Below are positions 1-8,774 of a stretch of 64,000 nucleotides of DNA, in pieces. The DNA lies in contig CAZRXG010000009.1 in assembly GCA_964603985.1 (NCBI GenBank), positions 55,308 to 119,307 of the forward strand, written 5' to 3'. The notes below the pieces were generated by a model, which did not search any database, was not told where the DNA came from, and saw only the letters and a program-made list of their open reading frames with translations. Made by a program: the position numbers and the translations under genes. Origin of the DNA: CAZRXG01 sp964603985 (GTDB lineage: Bacteria > Chloroflexota > Anaerolineae > Aggregatilineales > UBA3940). Every line of letters starts with the position of its first letter. Position 1 is the first letter of the stretch.

Positions 1-683
1 ACGTCAGCAAGGCAACGAGTGTGCCGCTGGCTAAACTGGCAACCCACGTCATCATGGGGAAGTCACTGGAGGAACTTGGCCTGACCGAAGAGCCTCCGGT
101 TGATGGCTTCTTTGTCAAAGAGGCCGTTCTGCCGTTCAAGAAGTTTATGGGGGTTGATGCCCGGCTCGGCCCGGAGATGCGCAGCACCGGCGAAGTGATG
201 GGCCATGCGGTGCGCTTTGGGCACGCCTTCGCCAAAGCTCAGATCGCGGCGGGTGTTCCACTGCCGCTTTCCGGCACGATCTTTTTGAGCGTCAACGACT
301 TCGACAAGAGCGCGGCGCTCAAGCTGGCCCGTGATCTCAATCGTATGGGTTTCAAGATACTCGCCACTCGCGGAACGGCGGATTTTTGCGCCCATGCAAA
401 CATCACAGCGGGGAAAGTAAACAAGGTCAGCGAAGGCAGCCCGCATGTCGTCGATTTGATCCAGGCCGGGCAGATCGACCTGGTGATCAACACACCGTTG
501 GGGTCTGACGCCCACAGCGACGGTATGAAGCTCCGGGTGGCTGCGGTGCGGTATGGCGTTCCGTTGATCACCACCCTCAGCGCCGCGCAGGCCGCCGTCA
601 ACGGCATCCGGGCGCTGCGCGATCATGAGTTGAGGGTGCAGGGGTTACAGGAACTCTACCGCTTCAGCCGGCCTCATCGTTAG
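1..683 (+). CDS. carB: Carbamoyl-phosphate synthase large subunit, C-terminal part (5' truncated by window)
   Basis: This is the end of the large subunit that makes carbamoyl phosphate for pyrimidine and arginine synthesis. The reading frame is open from base 3, so the gene starts outside the window. The first visible residues (SKATSVPLAKLATHVIMGKS) match the end of the second ATP-grasp half. They are followed by the methylglyoxal-synthase-like allosteric domain, which includes FLSVNDFDKSAALKLARDL, LATRGTADF and DLVINTPLGSDAHSDG. That domain binds effectors such as UMP and ornithine in known homologues. The gene converges on the lysine operon, with 18 bp between the two stop codons and no clear terminator. 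Confidence 0.95.
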   Translation, partial: VSKATSVPLAKLATHVIMGKSLEELGLTEEPPVDGFFVKEAVLPFKKFMGVDARLGPEMRSTGEVMGHAVRFGHAFAKAQIAAGVPLPLSGTIFLSVNDFDKSAALKLARDLNRMGFKILATRGTADFCAHANITAGKVNKVSEGSPHVVDLIQAGQIDLVINTPLGSDAHSDGMKLRVAAVRYGVPLITTLSAAQAAVNGIRALRDHELRVQGLQELYRFSRPHR

Positions 684-701
684 GAGCCACAGCTTCGCCG
701 T

Positions 702-1712
702 TCAGCCAAGCGCCGACAGAACGGCCTCCCTGATCGTGTCGGTGGCGTTGGGAGCCTTGAGGATACCCGCATCGTTCACGAGCACCGACCGCACCGCCTC
801 CTCGATGCGGTCGGCCACCTCCGGTTGATCCCAGACGTGGCGAACCAGCAGCGCCCCACTCAAGATGGCAGCCATCGGGTTTGCCCGCCCCTGCCCGGCG
901 ATATCTGGCGCGGAGCCATGTACCGGCTCGGCGACGGCAATATCATCCCCCCAGTTCAGTGAAGGGGCCAGCCCCAGACCACCGCCCCAGTGTGCGGCGG
1001 CGTCAGAGAGGATGTCCCCGAACAGGTTGGTTGTCACGACCACGTCAAAGCGCGCCGGTTCGGCCACCATCTTCAACGCCGCGACATCCACCAGCAGCTC
1101 GTCCACCTCGACGTGAAAACCCTGCCCGGCGAATTCACGAACGACCTCGCGGACGCAGTCGCGGAACAGACCATCGGTGAGCGGCAGGACATTGGCCTTG
1201 TGAACGATGGTCAGCCGCGTCCGCCCCAGCGACTGCGCCAGCCTCAGCGCGCGTCTGGCTATCCGGCGGGAGGCTGAGCGGGTGATCACCCGCTCGGCGA
1301 CGGCCTTCCCATCCTCCCGGCGCTCTCGCCCGATGTACAGCCCTTCCGTGTTTTCGCGGACGATGACCATATCGACATCGGCGCGCGGTGAGAGGCCCGG
1401 CCACGACTGAACCGGGCGGACGTTGGCGTACAGATCGAGCGACTGCCGCATGGTGATGATCGCGCTGCGATACCCCTCCACCCGGTGCGACGGCGACGAC
1501 ACCGCCCCGAACAGCCCCGCGCCGCACGCCCGGATTGCGTCCAGGGTTTCCTCAGGCACCGAGACACCCCGCCGCTCAAAGCACGCCCATCCGGCCTCTG
1601 CCTCGACCGTTTCGAGATCCGGCAGGGCCGCACGCAGGACGGCCACCGCAGCCGGGATTACCTCCAGCCCGATCCCATCGCCGGGGATCACACACAGCCT
1701 CGGCATACTCAC
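702..1712 (-). CDS. Homoisocitrate dehydrogenase (isocitrate/isopropylmalate dehydrogenase family)
   Basis: A 336-residue NAD-dependent beta-decarboxylating dehydrogenase and the last gene of the lysine operon. Visible family signatures are VIPGDGIGLEVIPAA near the N-terminus, RENTEGLYIGRER near residue 120, VHKANVLPLTDGLFRD near 170, NLFGDILSDAAAHWGG near 230 and HGSAPDIAGQGRANPMA near 265. The substrate loop reads SLDLYANVRP, the form found in homoisocitrate and isocitrate enzymes rather than the LGLYANLRP of LeuB. Together with its position after homocitrate synthase and homoaconitase, this favours conversion of homoisocitrate to 2-oxoadipate. The start codon overlaps the lysU stop by 4 bp. 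Activity on isocitrate or isopropylmalate cannot be excluded. Confidence 0.87.
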   Translation of the reverse strand: MSMPRLCVIPGDGIGLEVIPAAVAVLRAALPDLETVEAEAGWACFERRGVSVPEETLDAIRACGAGLFGAVSSPSHRVEGYRSAIITMRQSLDLYANVRPVQSWPGLSPRADVDMVIVRENTEGLYIGRERREDGKAVAERVITRSASRRIARRALRLAQSLGRTRLTIVHKANVLPLTDGLFRDCVREVVREFAGQGFHVEVDELLVDVAALKMVAEPARFDVVVTTNLFGDILSDAAAHWGGGLGLAPSLNWGDDIAVAEPVHGSAPDIAGQGRANPMAAILSGALLVRHVWDQPEVADRIEEAVRSVLVNDAGILKAPNATDTIREAVLSALG

Positions 1713-2203
1713 ACCTCACCAGGGAAGCGCCCAAGCTCCCGGACGTAGGGCACGATTCCCCCGGCTGCGATGACCTCACGGGCAAACGGGGGCAGCGGCG
1801 GCAGGGAGAGGACCTCACCATTGTGGGTCAGCGTGCCTTCGTCAAGGTTCAACACAACCTCGTCGCCTTCACCCAGCCGGGCGACGAGGTCGGGCGCGAC
1901 AAAGATCGGGATGCCCAGGTTGATGGCATTACGGTAAAAGATCCGTGCGAAGCTACATGAGATGATCGCCCCGACCGACCGTCTTTTCAATGCCAGCGGC
2001 GCATACTCACGGGACGAGCCGCAACCGAAGTTATCCCCGGCAACGATGATATCGCCCGGCTGGGCCTCCCGGTTGAAGTCCGGGCGGGCTTCAATAAACG
2101 CCGCCGTACCCACGTCCTCGTCAGGTCGCATATAGGGCGCGTACCGCCCCGGTACGATCTGGTCTGTGTCGACATCTGAGCCGAATTTCCACACACGTGC
2201 CAT
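1709..2203 (-). CDS. lysU: Homoaconitase small subunit
   Basis: A 164-residue swivel-domain subunit of a LeuCD/LysTU-type hydro-lyase that works with the large subunit immediately upstream. N-terminal GSDVDTDQIVPGRY and the loop GDNFGCGSSREYAP are the standard substrate-contact motifs of the small subunit. The frame is open up to 2236, but the ATG at 2203 (MARVWKFGSDVDTDQ) gives the family's normal length and avoids overlapping the lysT stop, with AGGAG about 13 bp upstream. LeuD has the same fold. Assignment to lysine synthesis rests on the operon. Confidence 0.88.
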   Translation of the reverse strand: MARVWKFGSDVDTDQIVPGRYAPYMRPDEDVGTAAFIEARPDFNREAQPGDIIVAGDNFGCGSSREYAPLALKRRSVGAIISCSFARIFYRNAINLGIPIFVAPDLVARLGEGDEVVLNLDEGTLTHNGEVLSLPPLPPFAREVIAAGGIVPYVRELGRFPGEV

Positions 2204-2225
2204 GGCAGACACTACGCTCCTGTTC

Positions 2226-3482
2226 CTACAACTCACGCGGGTCGGTGATCTGCCCGGTTAGGGCAGTCGCCGCAGCCACCGCCGGAGAAGCCAGGTAAAT
2301 CTGCGAGGTGGGAGCACCCATTCTGCCCTTGAAGTTGCGATTGCCGGTCGAAAGGCAGACATCATCCTCCCCCAGCGTCCCCTGGTGACGCCCCATGCAA
2401 GCGCCGCAGCCAGGCGTCGTCAGCGCGGCCCCGGCCTCGATCAGCGCGAGGAGGGTCCCATCGGCGATTGCCCTCTGGAGTTCCTGACCGGAGGCAGGGG
2501 TAACAATAAATCGCACACTGCCTGAGATGCGCTTACCGCGCAGGATCTTCGCGGCGGCTCGCATATCGTCGTAGCGTCCGTTGGTGCAGGTTCCCAGGAA
2601 CACCATGTCAACCGCCGTCCCCACAAGATCCGGGAGATCAAAGACGTTGTCGACTGCGTGTGGGGCCGCGACCTGCGGCTCCAGCGTGTCGAGATTCACC
2701 TCAACTGTGCGGGCGTATTCCGCTTCCGGGTCGATGTACAACCAGTCCGGCACGTCAAACCGCTCGATGACCTCGCCAGAAGGCGGCACGATCCCGGCCT
2801 TCGCGCCCAGTTCAACCGCCATACTCGCCAGTGTCTGGCGGCCCGGCAGGGACATCCAATCCAGCCCGTGATATTCCACGGCGGCATATGTCGCCCCCGC
2901 AATCGTCATGATACGCTCCAGCTTCAAGGCGAGGTCCTTGGCACCGACGCCAGGGCCGAATCGCCCGGAGACCTGTACGCGGATTGTCTCCGGCACCTTC
3001 AGCCAGGTCCGTCCGGTGCCCCAGATCAGTGCAATATCGGTTGATCCCATCCCCGAACCAAAAGCCCCGACCGCGCCGTAGCTGGTCGAGTGCGAGTCGG
3101 ATCCGAGCACGACCCGGCCTGGTTGGGCGATTCCCTCTTCAATCAATACCTGATGGCAAATTCCCCGCCCAACCTCAAACAGGCGTATCCCCTCCTCTCG
3201 CGCGAAGCGGCGCACCTCGTTCTGGCCGTTGGCCGTCCCCACCGTCGACGCGGGCGCGACGTGATCCAGCACCAGCACCACCTGTTGAGCGTCGTGAACG
3301 TGTTCGATGCCCAACTCATCGCGCATGATGCGGATGATGCTGGGCGAGAGTGAGTCGTGGCCCATCACCATGTCAGGCTCGATGACCACAAGTTCCCCGG
3401 CGGCCACCGGCCTACCGGCGGCGTGCGATAAGATCTGTTCGGCTAAAGTCTGTCCCACGATGTTGTCCTCCGGTGTGGTCAT
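2226..3482 (-). CDS. lysT: Homoaconitase large subunit
   Basis: A 418-residue [4Fe-4S] hydro-lyase subunit that, with LysU, isomerises homocitrate to homoisocitrate through cis-homoaconitate. Visible motifs are DHVAPASTVGTANGQNE, GSDSHSTSYGAVGAFGSGMG and the three cluster cysteines in FLGTCTNGRYDD (about residue 300) and GCGACMGRHQG (about 356-360). The length matches the compact archaeal/Thermus LeuC-like type rather than mitochondrial aconitase. The start overlaps the homocitrate synthase stop by 4 bp, indicating translational coupling. LeuC is the main alternative; the lysine neighbours on both sides argue against it. Confidence 0.88.
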   Translation of the reverse strand: MTTPEDNIVGQTLAEQILSHAAGRPVAAGELVVIEPDMVMGHDSLSPSIIRIMRDELGIEHVHDAQQVVLVLDHVAPASTVGTANGQNEVRRFAREEGIRLFEVGRGICHQVLIEEGIAQPGRVVLGSDSHSTSYGAVGAFGSGMGSTDIALIWGTGRTWLKVPETIRVQVSGRFGPGVGAKDLALKLERIMTIAGATYAAVEYHGLDWMSLPGRQTLASMAVELGAKAGIVPPSGEVIERFDVPDWLYIDPEAEYARTVEVNLDTLEPQVAAPHAVDNVFDLPDLVGTAVDMVFLGTCTNGRYDDMRAAAKILRGKRISGSVRFIVTPASGQELQRAIADGTLLALIEAGAALTTPGCGACMGRHQGTLGEDDVCLSTGNRNFKGRMGAPTSQIYLASPAVAAATALTGQITDPREL

Positions 3483-4603
3483 TCCTGCGTCGCGTACAGC
3501 AGGCGGTCAACGTCATCCAGCGTCAGCGGGTGATGGTCGGCCCTCGTTTTGATCTGCTCGGTAACGTGCTTGATCGCGTCATTGGCAAGCGTTAATCCAA
3601 GTTGCTCGGCGCGGTGCCGCACGGCGTTCCAGCCCGTAAGCCGGTGGGCGACGTGGACGCTGCGCGTCAACCCGAAGTCCTCCGGTCTGAGGATCTCGTA
3701 AGTCGATGGGTTGTTCAGCACAGCCTTGGCATGGATCCCGGCCTTGTGTGTGAAGGCCGAGAAACCCGTGATGTAGTTGTTGAACGGAATATCCACTCCG
3801 ACCAGCGAGGCGACGAGCCGGTCCAGCTCCAGCAGACGGGGAAGCCGGTATTTAGCCACCAGCCCGGGATCGGTTGTGTAGAGGCGCGCGACCAGCCCAC
3901 CCAACGGCGTGATGCCATTGCGCTCGCCGATGCCCAGCACACTGGTATCAATGTGGGTGGCCCCGGCTTCCAGCGCGGCGTAAGCATTGGCGATTGCACA
4001 TCCCGAGTCGTTGTGCCCATGAAACTCAATATCGGCCTTGACCCGCCGACGCAGCGCGGAAACAAGATCATAGATTTCCCACGGCGTGCCGCCGCCAACG
4101 GTATCGGCAACGCCAACCCGGTCTATACCCATCCTATCGACGGTTTCATACACGCGGAACAGGTTCTCAGGTTCGCTGCGTAAGCTGTCCTCGGTGCCGA
4201 AGCGCACCTCCACGTCCTGGGTCTTCAGCCAGGCGATCACCTCCTGTGCCAAGTCGATGATCTGGTCGATGCTCTTGCCATGGCTGAACTCGCGCAGGTG
4301 TGATGATGTCCCAATGACGACATCCACGCCATCAACACCGGTATCGACGGCGCGTTTGGCGTCGTCCAGGCAGCAGCGTATGTGGGTCAGCACTCTGGCA
4401 TTCAGCCCCAGATCGGCGATGGTGCAGCAGTCGTCGTGGCTCTGGGGCGAGGCCATCGGCGAGGTCAGCTCGATGTACTCCACACCGAAGTCGTCCAGCA
4501 GGTGTGCGATCTCAACCTTCTGCTCGGTCGTGAAGAAGGCATTAACAAACTGCTCTCCCTCGCGCAGCGTCGAGTCGACGATGGCAAAGTTGTCCAGGTT
4601 CAT
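3479..4603 (-). CDS. Homocitrate synthase
   Basis: A 374-residue DRE-TIM metallolyase that condenses acetyl-CoA with 2-oxoglutarate, the committing step of the alpha-aminoadipate lysine pathway. Visible motifs are DSTLREGEQFVNAFF at the N-terminus, FHGHNDSGCAIANAYAALE (metal-binding HxH, about residue 195), GIGERNGITPLGG and THKAGIHAKA. These are the signatures of NifV/homocitrate synthases of the short Thermus/archaeal kind. There is no long C-terminal LeuA regulatory domain, only a short tail of about 90 residues. No nif genes are near, and it sits between lysK and lysT, so a lysine role is favoured. Confidence 0.9.
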   Translation of the reverse strand: MNLDNFAIVDSTLREGEQFVNAFFTTEQKVEIAHLLDDFGVEYIELTSPMASPQSHDDCCTIADLGLNARVLTHIRCCLDDAKRAVDTGVDGVDVVIGTSSHLREFSHGKSIDQIIDLAQEVIAWLKTQDVEVRFGTEDSLRSEPENLFRVYETVDRMGIDRVGVADTVGGGTPWEIYDLVSALRRRVKADIEFHGHNDSGCAIANAYAALEAGATHIDTSVLGIGERNGITPLGGLVARLYTTDPGLVAKYRLPRLLELDRLVASLVGVDIPFNNYITGFSAFTHKAGIHAKAVLNNPSTYEILRPEDFGLTRSVHVAHRLTGWNAVRHRAEQLGLTLANDAIKHVTEQIKTRADHHPLTLDDVDRLLYATQE

Positions 4604-4615
4604 AACCCCCTCCGG

Positions 4616-5674
4616 TTAGAGTGTTTCAAGGACACGGGACAATACGTCGATGGCCCGGCTGTACTCGTCAAGGACAATGTGTTCATCCGGGGTGTGACCA
4701 AGGTTGCTGTCGCCGGGGCCGTAAGCTACCATCGGGCAGCCCCACGCCGGGCCGACGACATTCATATCTGATGTGCCGGTCTTGACTTTTTGGCGCGGGC
4801 GAAGGCCCATCCCCCGCAGAGTTGCCGAAAAAGCCCGCACTAACGCCGATCCCCGGTCTGACCGGTAGGCCGGGATGGCCTCGTAAACCCGCAGGTCGGC
4901 CTCACCGGCGAACCTACGGAGGACTGCCTGAAAGCCCTCCGCATCGAAGCCCGGCGGAAGCCGGACATCCACCGTCGCGCTGACCCGGTCCGCCAGACCG
5001 TCGCCCCATGTTTCGATGCGCCTGAGCGACGGTTGAAGCTGGTCGAAGACCCGGTCACGCCCGTCGTTGTGCGCGGCGGCGTAGTCACTGATCGCGTTCC
5101 ACCACGCGACGGCATATTCGGCTACGGCCCGCGCAGACCCGGCGGTGTGGCTGGAGGGCTGTTCCAGCTCGTAGCCCAACAACATCCTGCCTTTGTAGCC
5201 AAGTGTGACGGCATCCCAGCCGCTCGGCTCCCCGATGATGCAGCCGGTTGGCCGGTGCCTCTCTGCGATGTGATGCGCCCCTTTCGAGGTGGCGACCTCT
5301 TCCTCTACCGCGCCGACGACCACCAGCCGGGTCCCGGCCCGCAACCGGGCCTGTGCGCCCGCCACTACAAATGTCGCCAGTGGCCCTTTGGCATCGACCG
5401 TGCCGCGCCCGTAAAGCAGGCCGTTCTCGAACCGAACCGGAATATCCCCCGGCACCGTGTCGATATGGCCGAGCAGCACCATCTCGTCCGTAACGCGGCC
5501 TTCGCCGTCCGGGCACTCCCGGACGCCTACCGCATTCCCGACCTCATCGACCTGTGCTGTGTAGCCCAACCCGGCCATCTGCCCGGCCAGAAATTCCGAT
5601 GCCCGTCTCTCCTGACCGGAGTGGCTCTCGATTTCCACAAGTTCTTTCAACAGTGGTATGGCATCAACCCCCAT
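4616..5674 (-). CDS. lysK: LysW-lysine hydrolase (M20 family metallopeptidase)
   Basis: A 352-residue dinuclear zinc amidohydrolase expected to release lysine from the C-terminal glutamate of the LysW carrier in the last step of the pathway. It has the M20 layout: LLGHIDTVPGD (metal His and Asp, about residue 70-77), GRGTVDAKGPLATFV (second metal Asp), VGAVEEEVATSKGA (catalytic Glu pair) and a C-terminal His motif GDSNLGHTPDEHI. The start lies 11 bp after the lysJ stop. The same enzyme can act on LysW-ornithine in organisms where the pathway also makes arginine. Whether it does so here is not visible. Confidence 0.9.
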   Translation of the reverse strand: MGVDAIPLLKELVEIESHSGQERRASEFLAGQMAGLGYTAQVDEVGNAVGVRECPDGEGRVTDEMVLLGHIDTVPGDIPVRFENGLLYGRGTVDAKGPLATFVVAGAQARLRAGTRLVVVGAVEEEVATSKGAHHIAERHRPTGCIIGEPSGWDAVTLGYKGRMLLGYELEQPSSHTAGSARAVAEYAVAWWNAISDYAAAHNDGRDRVFDQLQPSLRRIETWGDGLADRVSATVDVRLPPGFDAEGFQAVLRRFAGEADLRVYEAIPAYRSDRGSALVRAFSATLRGMGLRPRQKVKTGTSDMNVVGPAWGCPMVAYGPGDSNLGHTPDEHIVLDEYSRAIDVLSRVLETL

Positions 5675-5685
5675 CGACGGCCCCC

Positions 5686-6870
5686 TCAGCTTTCCAGCAC
5701 CTTGAGCGCATCGCGGACGGCATCGACGACCGTATCCAGATCCGCCTGCGAGATGACCAGCGGCGGCAGCAGCCGCAGCACGGTTGATCCCGCCAACAGC
5801 CCCAGCACGCCGCGCCCGGCCAGTGCCTCGATGACCGGGTGGACGCGGGCTCGTAGCTCAATCCCGACCATCAGCCCCAGGCCGCGCACCTCGCGGATGT
5901 GCGGGGAGTCGAGTTCCCCCAACCGCGCCAGCAGGTACGTGCCGAGTCTGGCGGCCCGGTCGATCAACCCCTCGGACTCGTATACCTCCAGCGCGGCGAG
6001 AGACGCGGCACAGACCAGCGGGTTGCCGCCAAGCGTCGACCCATGCAGGCCCGGCCTCAACCCGTCCACGCGCGGCCCCATCGCGACGGCCCCCATCGGC
6101 AGGCCCCCGGCGATGCCCTTCCCCATGGCCAGCAGGTCCGGGACGATGCCTGCGTACTCGCAGGCAAACCAGTGTCCGGTGCGCCCGAAACCGGTCTGCA
6201 CCTCGTCGATGATCAGCAGAGTGCCCCGTTCGTCACATAGCTGCCGGGCGGCCTGAAAGTAGGCTGCCGACCCCGGTCGTACACCCCCTTCGCCCTGGAC
6301 GATCTCCAACAGCACGGCTGCCGTCTCCCCGGCGATGGCTGCCTCCAGCCGCTCGACGTTGTCAAACGGAACGTGGGTAAAGCCCGGGACCAGCGGCTCG
6401 AAGGGTTGACGATACTCCCTGGCGTGCGTCGCCGAAAGTGCACCGAGCGTCCGTCCGTGGAAGCCGCGCATCGCGGCCACAATGCCGGGCCTGCCGGTGG
6501 TCAGGCGGGCGAACTTGATCGCCGCCTCGACGGCTTCCGTCCCGGAATTACACAGGTAGACCCGATCTAACCCATCCGGCAGCACGCTCACCAGCCGCTC
6601 CAGCAAAGCCGCTCGCCGGTCGTTGTAGAACATCTCCGGGCAGACGATCAGCGTGGATGCCTGCTCGGACAAAGCCCGCACGAGCGCCGGATGGCAGTGC
6701 CCAATATTGGCCACGCCGATGCCCGCCGTGCAGTCGATGTATTCACGGCCCCGGTCATCCCACACGTGAGCACCCTCGCCACGCACGATCATCTGGTCGC
6801 GCTTGCCGTAGACGCCGCTGGTGTGTTGGGCTTCAAGAGCCAAAAGATCCGTCTGGATCGTGTCTTGCAT
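5686..6870 (-). CDS. lysJ: LysW-aminoadipate semialdehyde aminotransferase
   Basis: A 394-residue class III PLP aminotransferase (acetylornithine aminotransferase family). It converts the carrier-bound semialdehyde to carrier-bound lysine with glutamate as donor. Motifs are NSGTEAVEAAIKFARLTTG (about 107), RGFHGRTLGALSAT, LIIDEVQTGFGRTG (PLP Asp, about 220) and the Schiff-base lysine in LLAMGKGIAGGLPMGA (about 250). It sits 12 bp downstream of lysZ and 11 bp upstream of lysK, in pathway order. ArgD would look similar; LysW and LysX in the operon settle the carrier-protein version. Confidence 0.9.
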   Translation of the reverse strand: MQDTIQTDLLALEAQHTSGVYGKRDQMIVRGEGAHVWDDRGREYIDCTAGIGVANIGHCHPALVRALSEQASTLIVCPEMFYNDRRAALLERLVSVLPDGLDRVYLCNSGTEAVEAAIKFARLTTGRPGIVAAMRGFHGRTLGALSATHAREYRQPFEPLVPGFTHVPFDNVERLEAAIAGETAAVLLEIVQGEGGVRPGSAAYFQAARQLCDERGTLLIIDEVQTGFGRTGHWFACEYAGIVPDLLAMGKGIAGGLPMGAVAMGPRVDGLRPGLHGSTLGGNPLVCAASLAALEVYESEGLIDRAARLGTYLLARLGELDSPHIREVRGLGLMVGIELRARVHPVIEALAGRGVLGLLAGSTVLRLLPPLVISQADLDTVVDAVRDALKVLES

Positions 6871-6882
6871 GTCTCGCTCCTT

Positions 6883-7689
6883 TTATCTGATCACCGTGCC
6901 CTGGCCGTCCAGCGCACGGAAGATGGGCCTGTCAACACAGGCATCGCCGAGAACAACCCGCCCGACTCCGCCGCCCAGCGCTTCACCGGCAGCCAGCAGC
7001 TTGATCCGCATACGGCCCTGGGCGTAAGCCTGTGAGACGGTGTCGATGTCGGGGGCCGGGATGGCCCGGATGAGGGTTGATGTATCCGGGTACCGGCGCA
7101 GCACGCCGGGGACGTTGGAGAGGATGATCAGGTCGCTTGCGTCGAGGGCGACAGCGGTGGTACAGGCCGCACGGTCGCCGTCAACGTTGATCGCCTCTCC
7201 CCCGGTACTGATCGCCGGTGGGGTGAGGACGGGAAGATACCCGGCATCCAGCAGAGTGTTCAGCAAGTCAACGTTCACCTCTTCCACGCGCCCGGTCAGG
7301 TTGTCACGGATGATCCGCTGACGACCGTTCTCCACCGCGCGGACGGCGTCCTTGCGCGGGCCACGCCACAGCCCCCCATCGATACCCGACAGGCCCACCG
7401 CGTTGACCCCCAACCGCTGAAGCCGCTCGACGATCCCCTTGTTGAGCTGCCCGCAGTACACCATCTCGAAGATCTCCAGCGTGCGGCGGTCGGTCAGGCG
7501 GCTGGTGTAGCCGGATGGCGAGGTGATAAATCGCGGCGGGTGGCCCAGGGCAGCGGCCACTTCGTTGGTCAGGTGAGAGCCGCCGTGAACCAACACCAGC
7601 CGCTCCCCCTGCCGTTGAAGTTCGGCGACATCCTCACAGACCGCGTCCAGGTCGATGCCCTCGCCGCCGCCAACCTTGATGACAATCAT
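6883..7689 (-). CDS. lysZ: LysW-aminoadipate kinase
   Basis: A 268-residue amino-acid kinase (N-acetylglutamate kinase family) that phosphorylates the side-chain carboxylate of LysW-bound aminoadipate. Visible are IVIKVGGGEGID (phosphate-binding lysine and glycines), LVLVHGGSHLTNEVA, the RLTDRRTLEIFEMVYCGQLNK stretch (about 65-85) and INVDGDRAACTTAVALDASDLI. The start is 47 bp after the lysY stop. Family length is normal. Feedback control by lysine is possible in this family but no dedicated regulatory domain is seen. Confidence 0.9.
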   Translation of the reverse strand: MIVIKVGGGEGIDLDAVCEDVAELQRQGERLVLVHGGSHLTNEVAAALGHPPRFITSPSGYTSRLTDRRTLEIFEMVYCGQLNKGIVERLQRLGVNAVGLSGIDGGLWRGPRKDAVRAVENGRQRIIRDNLTGRVEEVNVDLLNTLLDAGYLPVLTPPAISTGGEAINVDGDRAACTTAVALDASDLIILSNVPGVLRRYPDTSTLIRAIPAPDIDTVSQAYAQGRMRIKLLAAGEALGGGVGRVVLGDACVDRPIFRALDGQGTVIR

Positions 7690-7736
7690 CGTCTTCTCCT
7701 TCTAACTGAGGCATAGATTTCACTCATTCCAGGTCT

Positions 7737-8765
7737 CTAGATCGGGTGCAGCCCGACGAAGTCCAACCCGGTGGTTTCTTCCCAGCCCATCATCAGGTTC
7801 ATTGCCTGGACTGCGCTGCCCGCCGCGCCTTTCATCAGGTTGTCAATCGCGCTGATGACCACCAGCCGGTTCGAGCCGGGGTCTTTCTCAAATCCAACGT
7901 CACAGAGGTTGGTCCCGGCCAGGATCTTGGGTTCCGGGTAGCGGTAGGCCCCGCGTTTACTCTTCACCAGCCGGATAAAAGGCTCGTCTCCGTAGGTCTC
8001 CCGGTAGATCGCCCAGACATCACGCTCTTCCAGATCCTCCATCAGGAAGACGTGAGCCGTGCTGAGGGCCCCACGCACCATGTCAATGGCCGTCGCGGAA
8101 AAGTGCACATCAGACATCGCCAGTTCCTGCCGGATCTCCGCCTGGTGCCGGTGACCGGTCGGCGCGAAGGAGCGGACGCACCCACTGCGCTCAGGGTGGT
8201 GTGAGGATGGGCTGTGGGCAGCCCCGCCTTCAGATGACCCCACCTTGACCTCGACGACCACCGACTCGATCAACCCGCGGCAGGCCAGCGGCCACAACCC
8301 GATGTTCACCACCGTGGCGTTGCAGCCCACCCCACTGACGTAGCGGGCGTCACGGATCTGATCCCGGTGCAGCTCCGGCAGGCCATACACGAAGCGACCC
8401 AGCCATTCCGGGGTAGGGTGATCACCCCCGTACCACATCCGGTAGAGAGCAGGATCGCGCAACCGGAAATCGGCCGATAGGTCGACGATCCGTTCTGCCA
8501 GCCTGGCGTACTCCTCGATCCGGGCCCCCGCCTCACCATGAGGCAAGGCCAGGAAGAGCACGTCACAGGGTTCGACCACGTCCACCGAGGTGAACTTCAA
8601 CGGCGTGGCCCCGCGCAAGTTGGGGTGCACACCATACACGTACTTCCCGGCGTACCGGCGTGACGTTACCTGCCCGACTTCCACCTCAGGGTGCCGGATT
8701 AGCAGCCGCAGCAGTTCGCCACCCGCATAACCCGATCCACCGATAATGCTTACTCGTATCGTCAT
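7737..8765 (-). CDS. lysY: LysW-aminoadipyl phosphate reductase
   Basis: A 342-residue NADPH-dependent reductase of the ArgC family that reduces the acyl phosphate made by LysZ to the semialdehyde. The Rossmann motif IIGGSGYAGGELLRLL is at residues 8-23. The catalytic cysteine lies in SGVGCNATVVNIGLWPL (about 147). APTGHRHQAEI (about 205) supplies the conserved His region, and the HPERSG motif typical of carrier-type LysY/ArgC enzymes precedes it. It begins 9 bp after the lysX stop. Confidence 0.9.
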   Translation of the reverse strand: MTIRVSIIGGSGYAGGELLRLLIRHPEVEVGQVTSRRYAGKYVYGVHPNLRGATPLKFTSVDVVEPCDVLFLALPHGEAGARIEEYARLAERIVDLSADFRLRDPALYRMWYGGDHPTPEWLGRFVYGLPELHRDQIRDARYVSGVGCNATVVNIGLWPLACRGLIESVVVEVKVGSSEGGAAHSPSSHHPERSGCVRSFAPTGHRHQAEIRQELAMSDVHFSATAIDMVRGALSTAHVFLMEDLEERDVWAIYRETYGDEPFIRLVKSKRGAYRYPEPKILAGTNLCDVGFEKDPGSNRLVVISAIDNLMKGAAGSAVQAMNLMMGWEETTGLDFVGLHPI

Positions 8766-8774
8766 GGCCTCCGC

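Noticed and set aside
5033..6256. 407-codon plus-strand frame across lysK and lysJ
   Set aside because: It runs antisense to two well-conserved enzymes, with low-complexity Arg/Pro/Ser content typical of GC-rich shadow frames.
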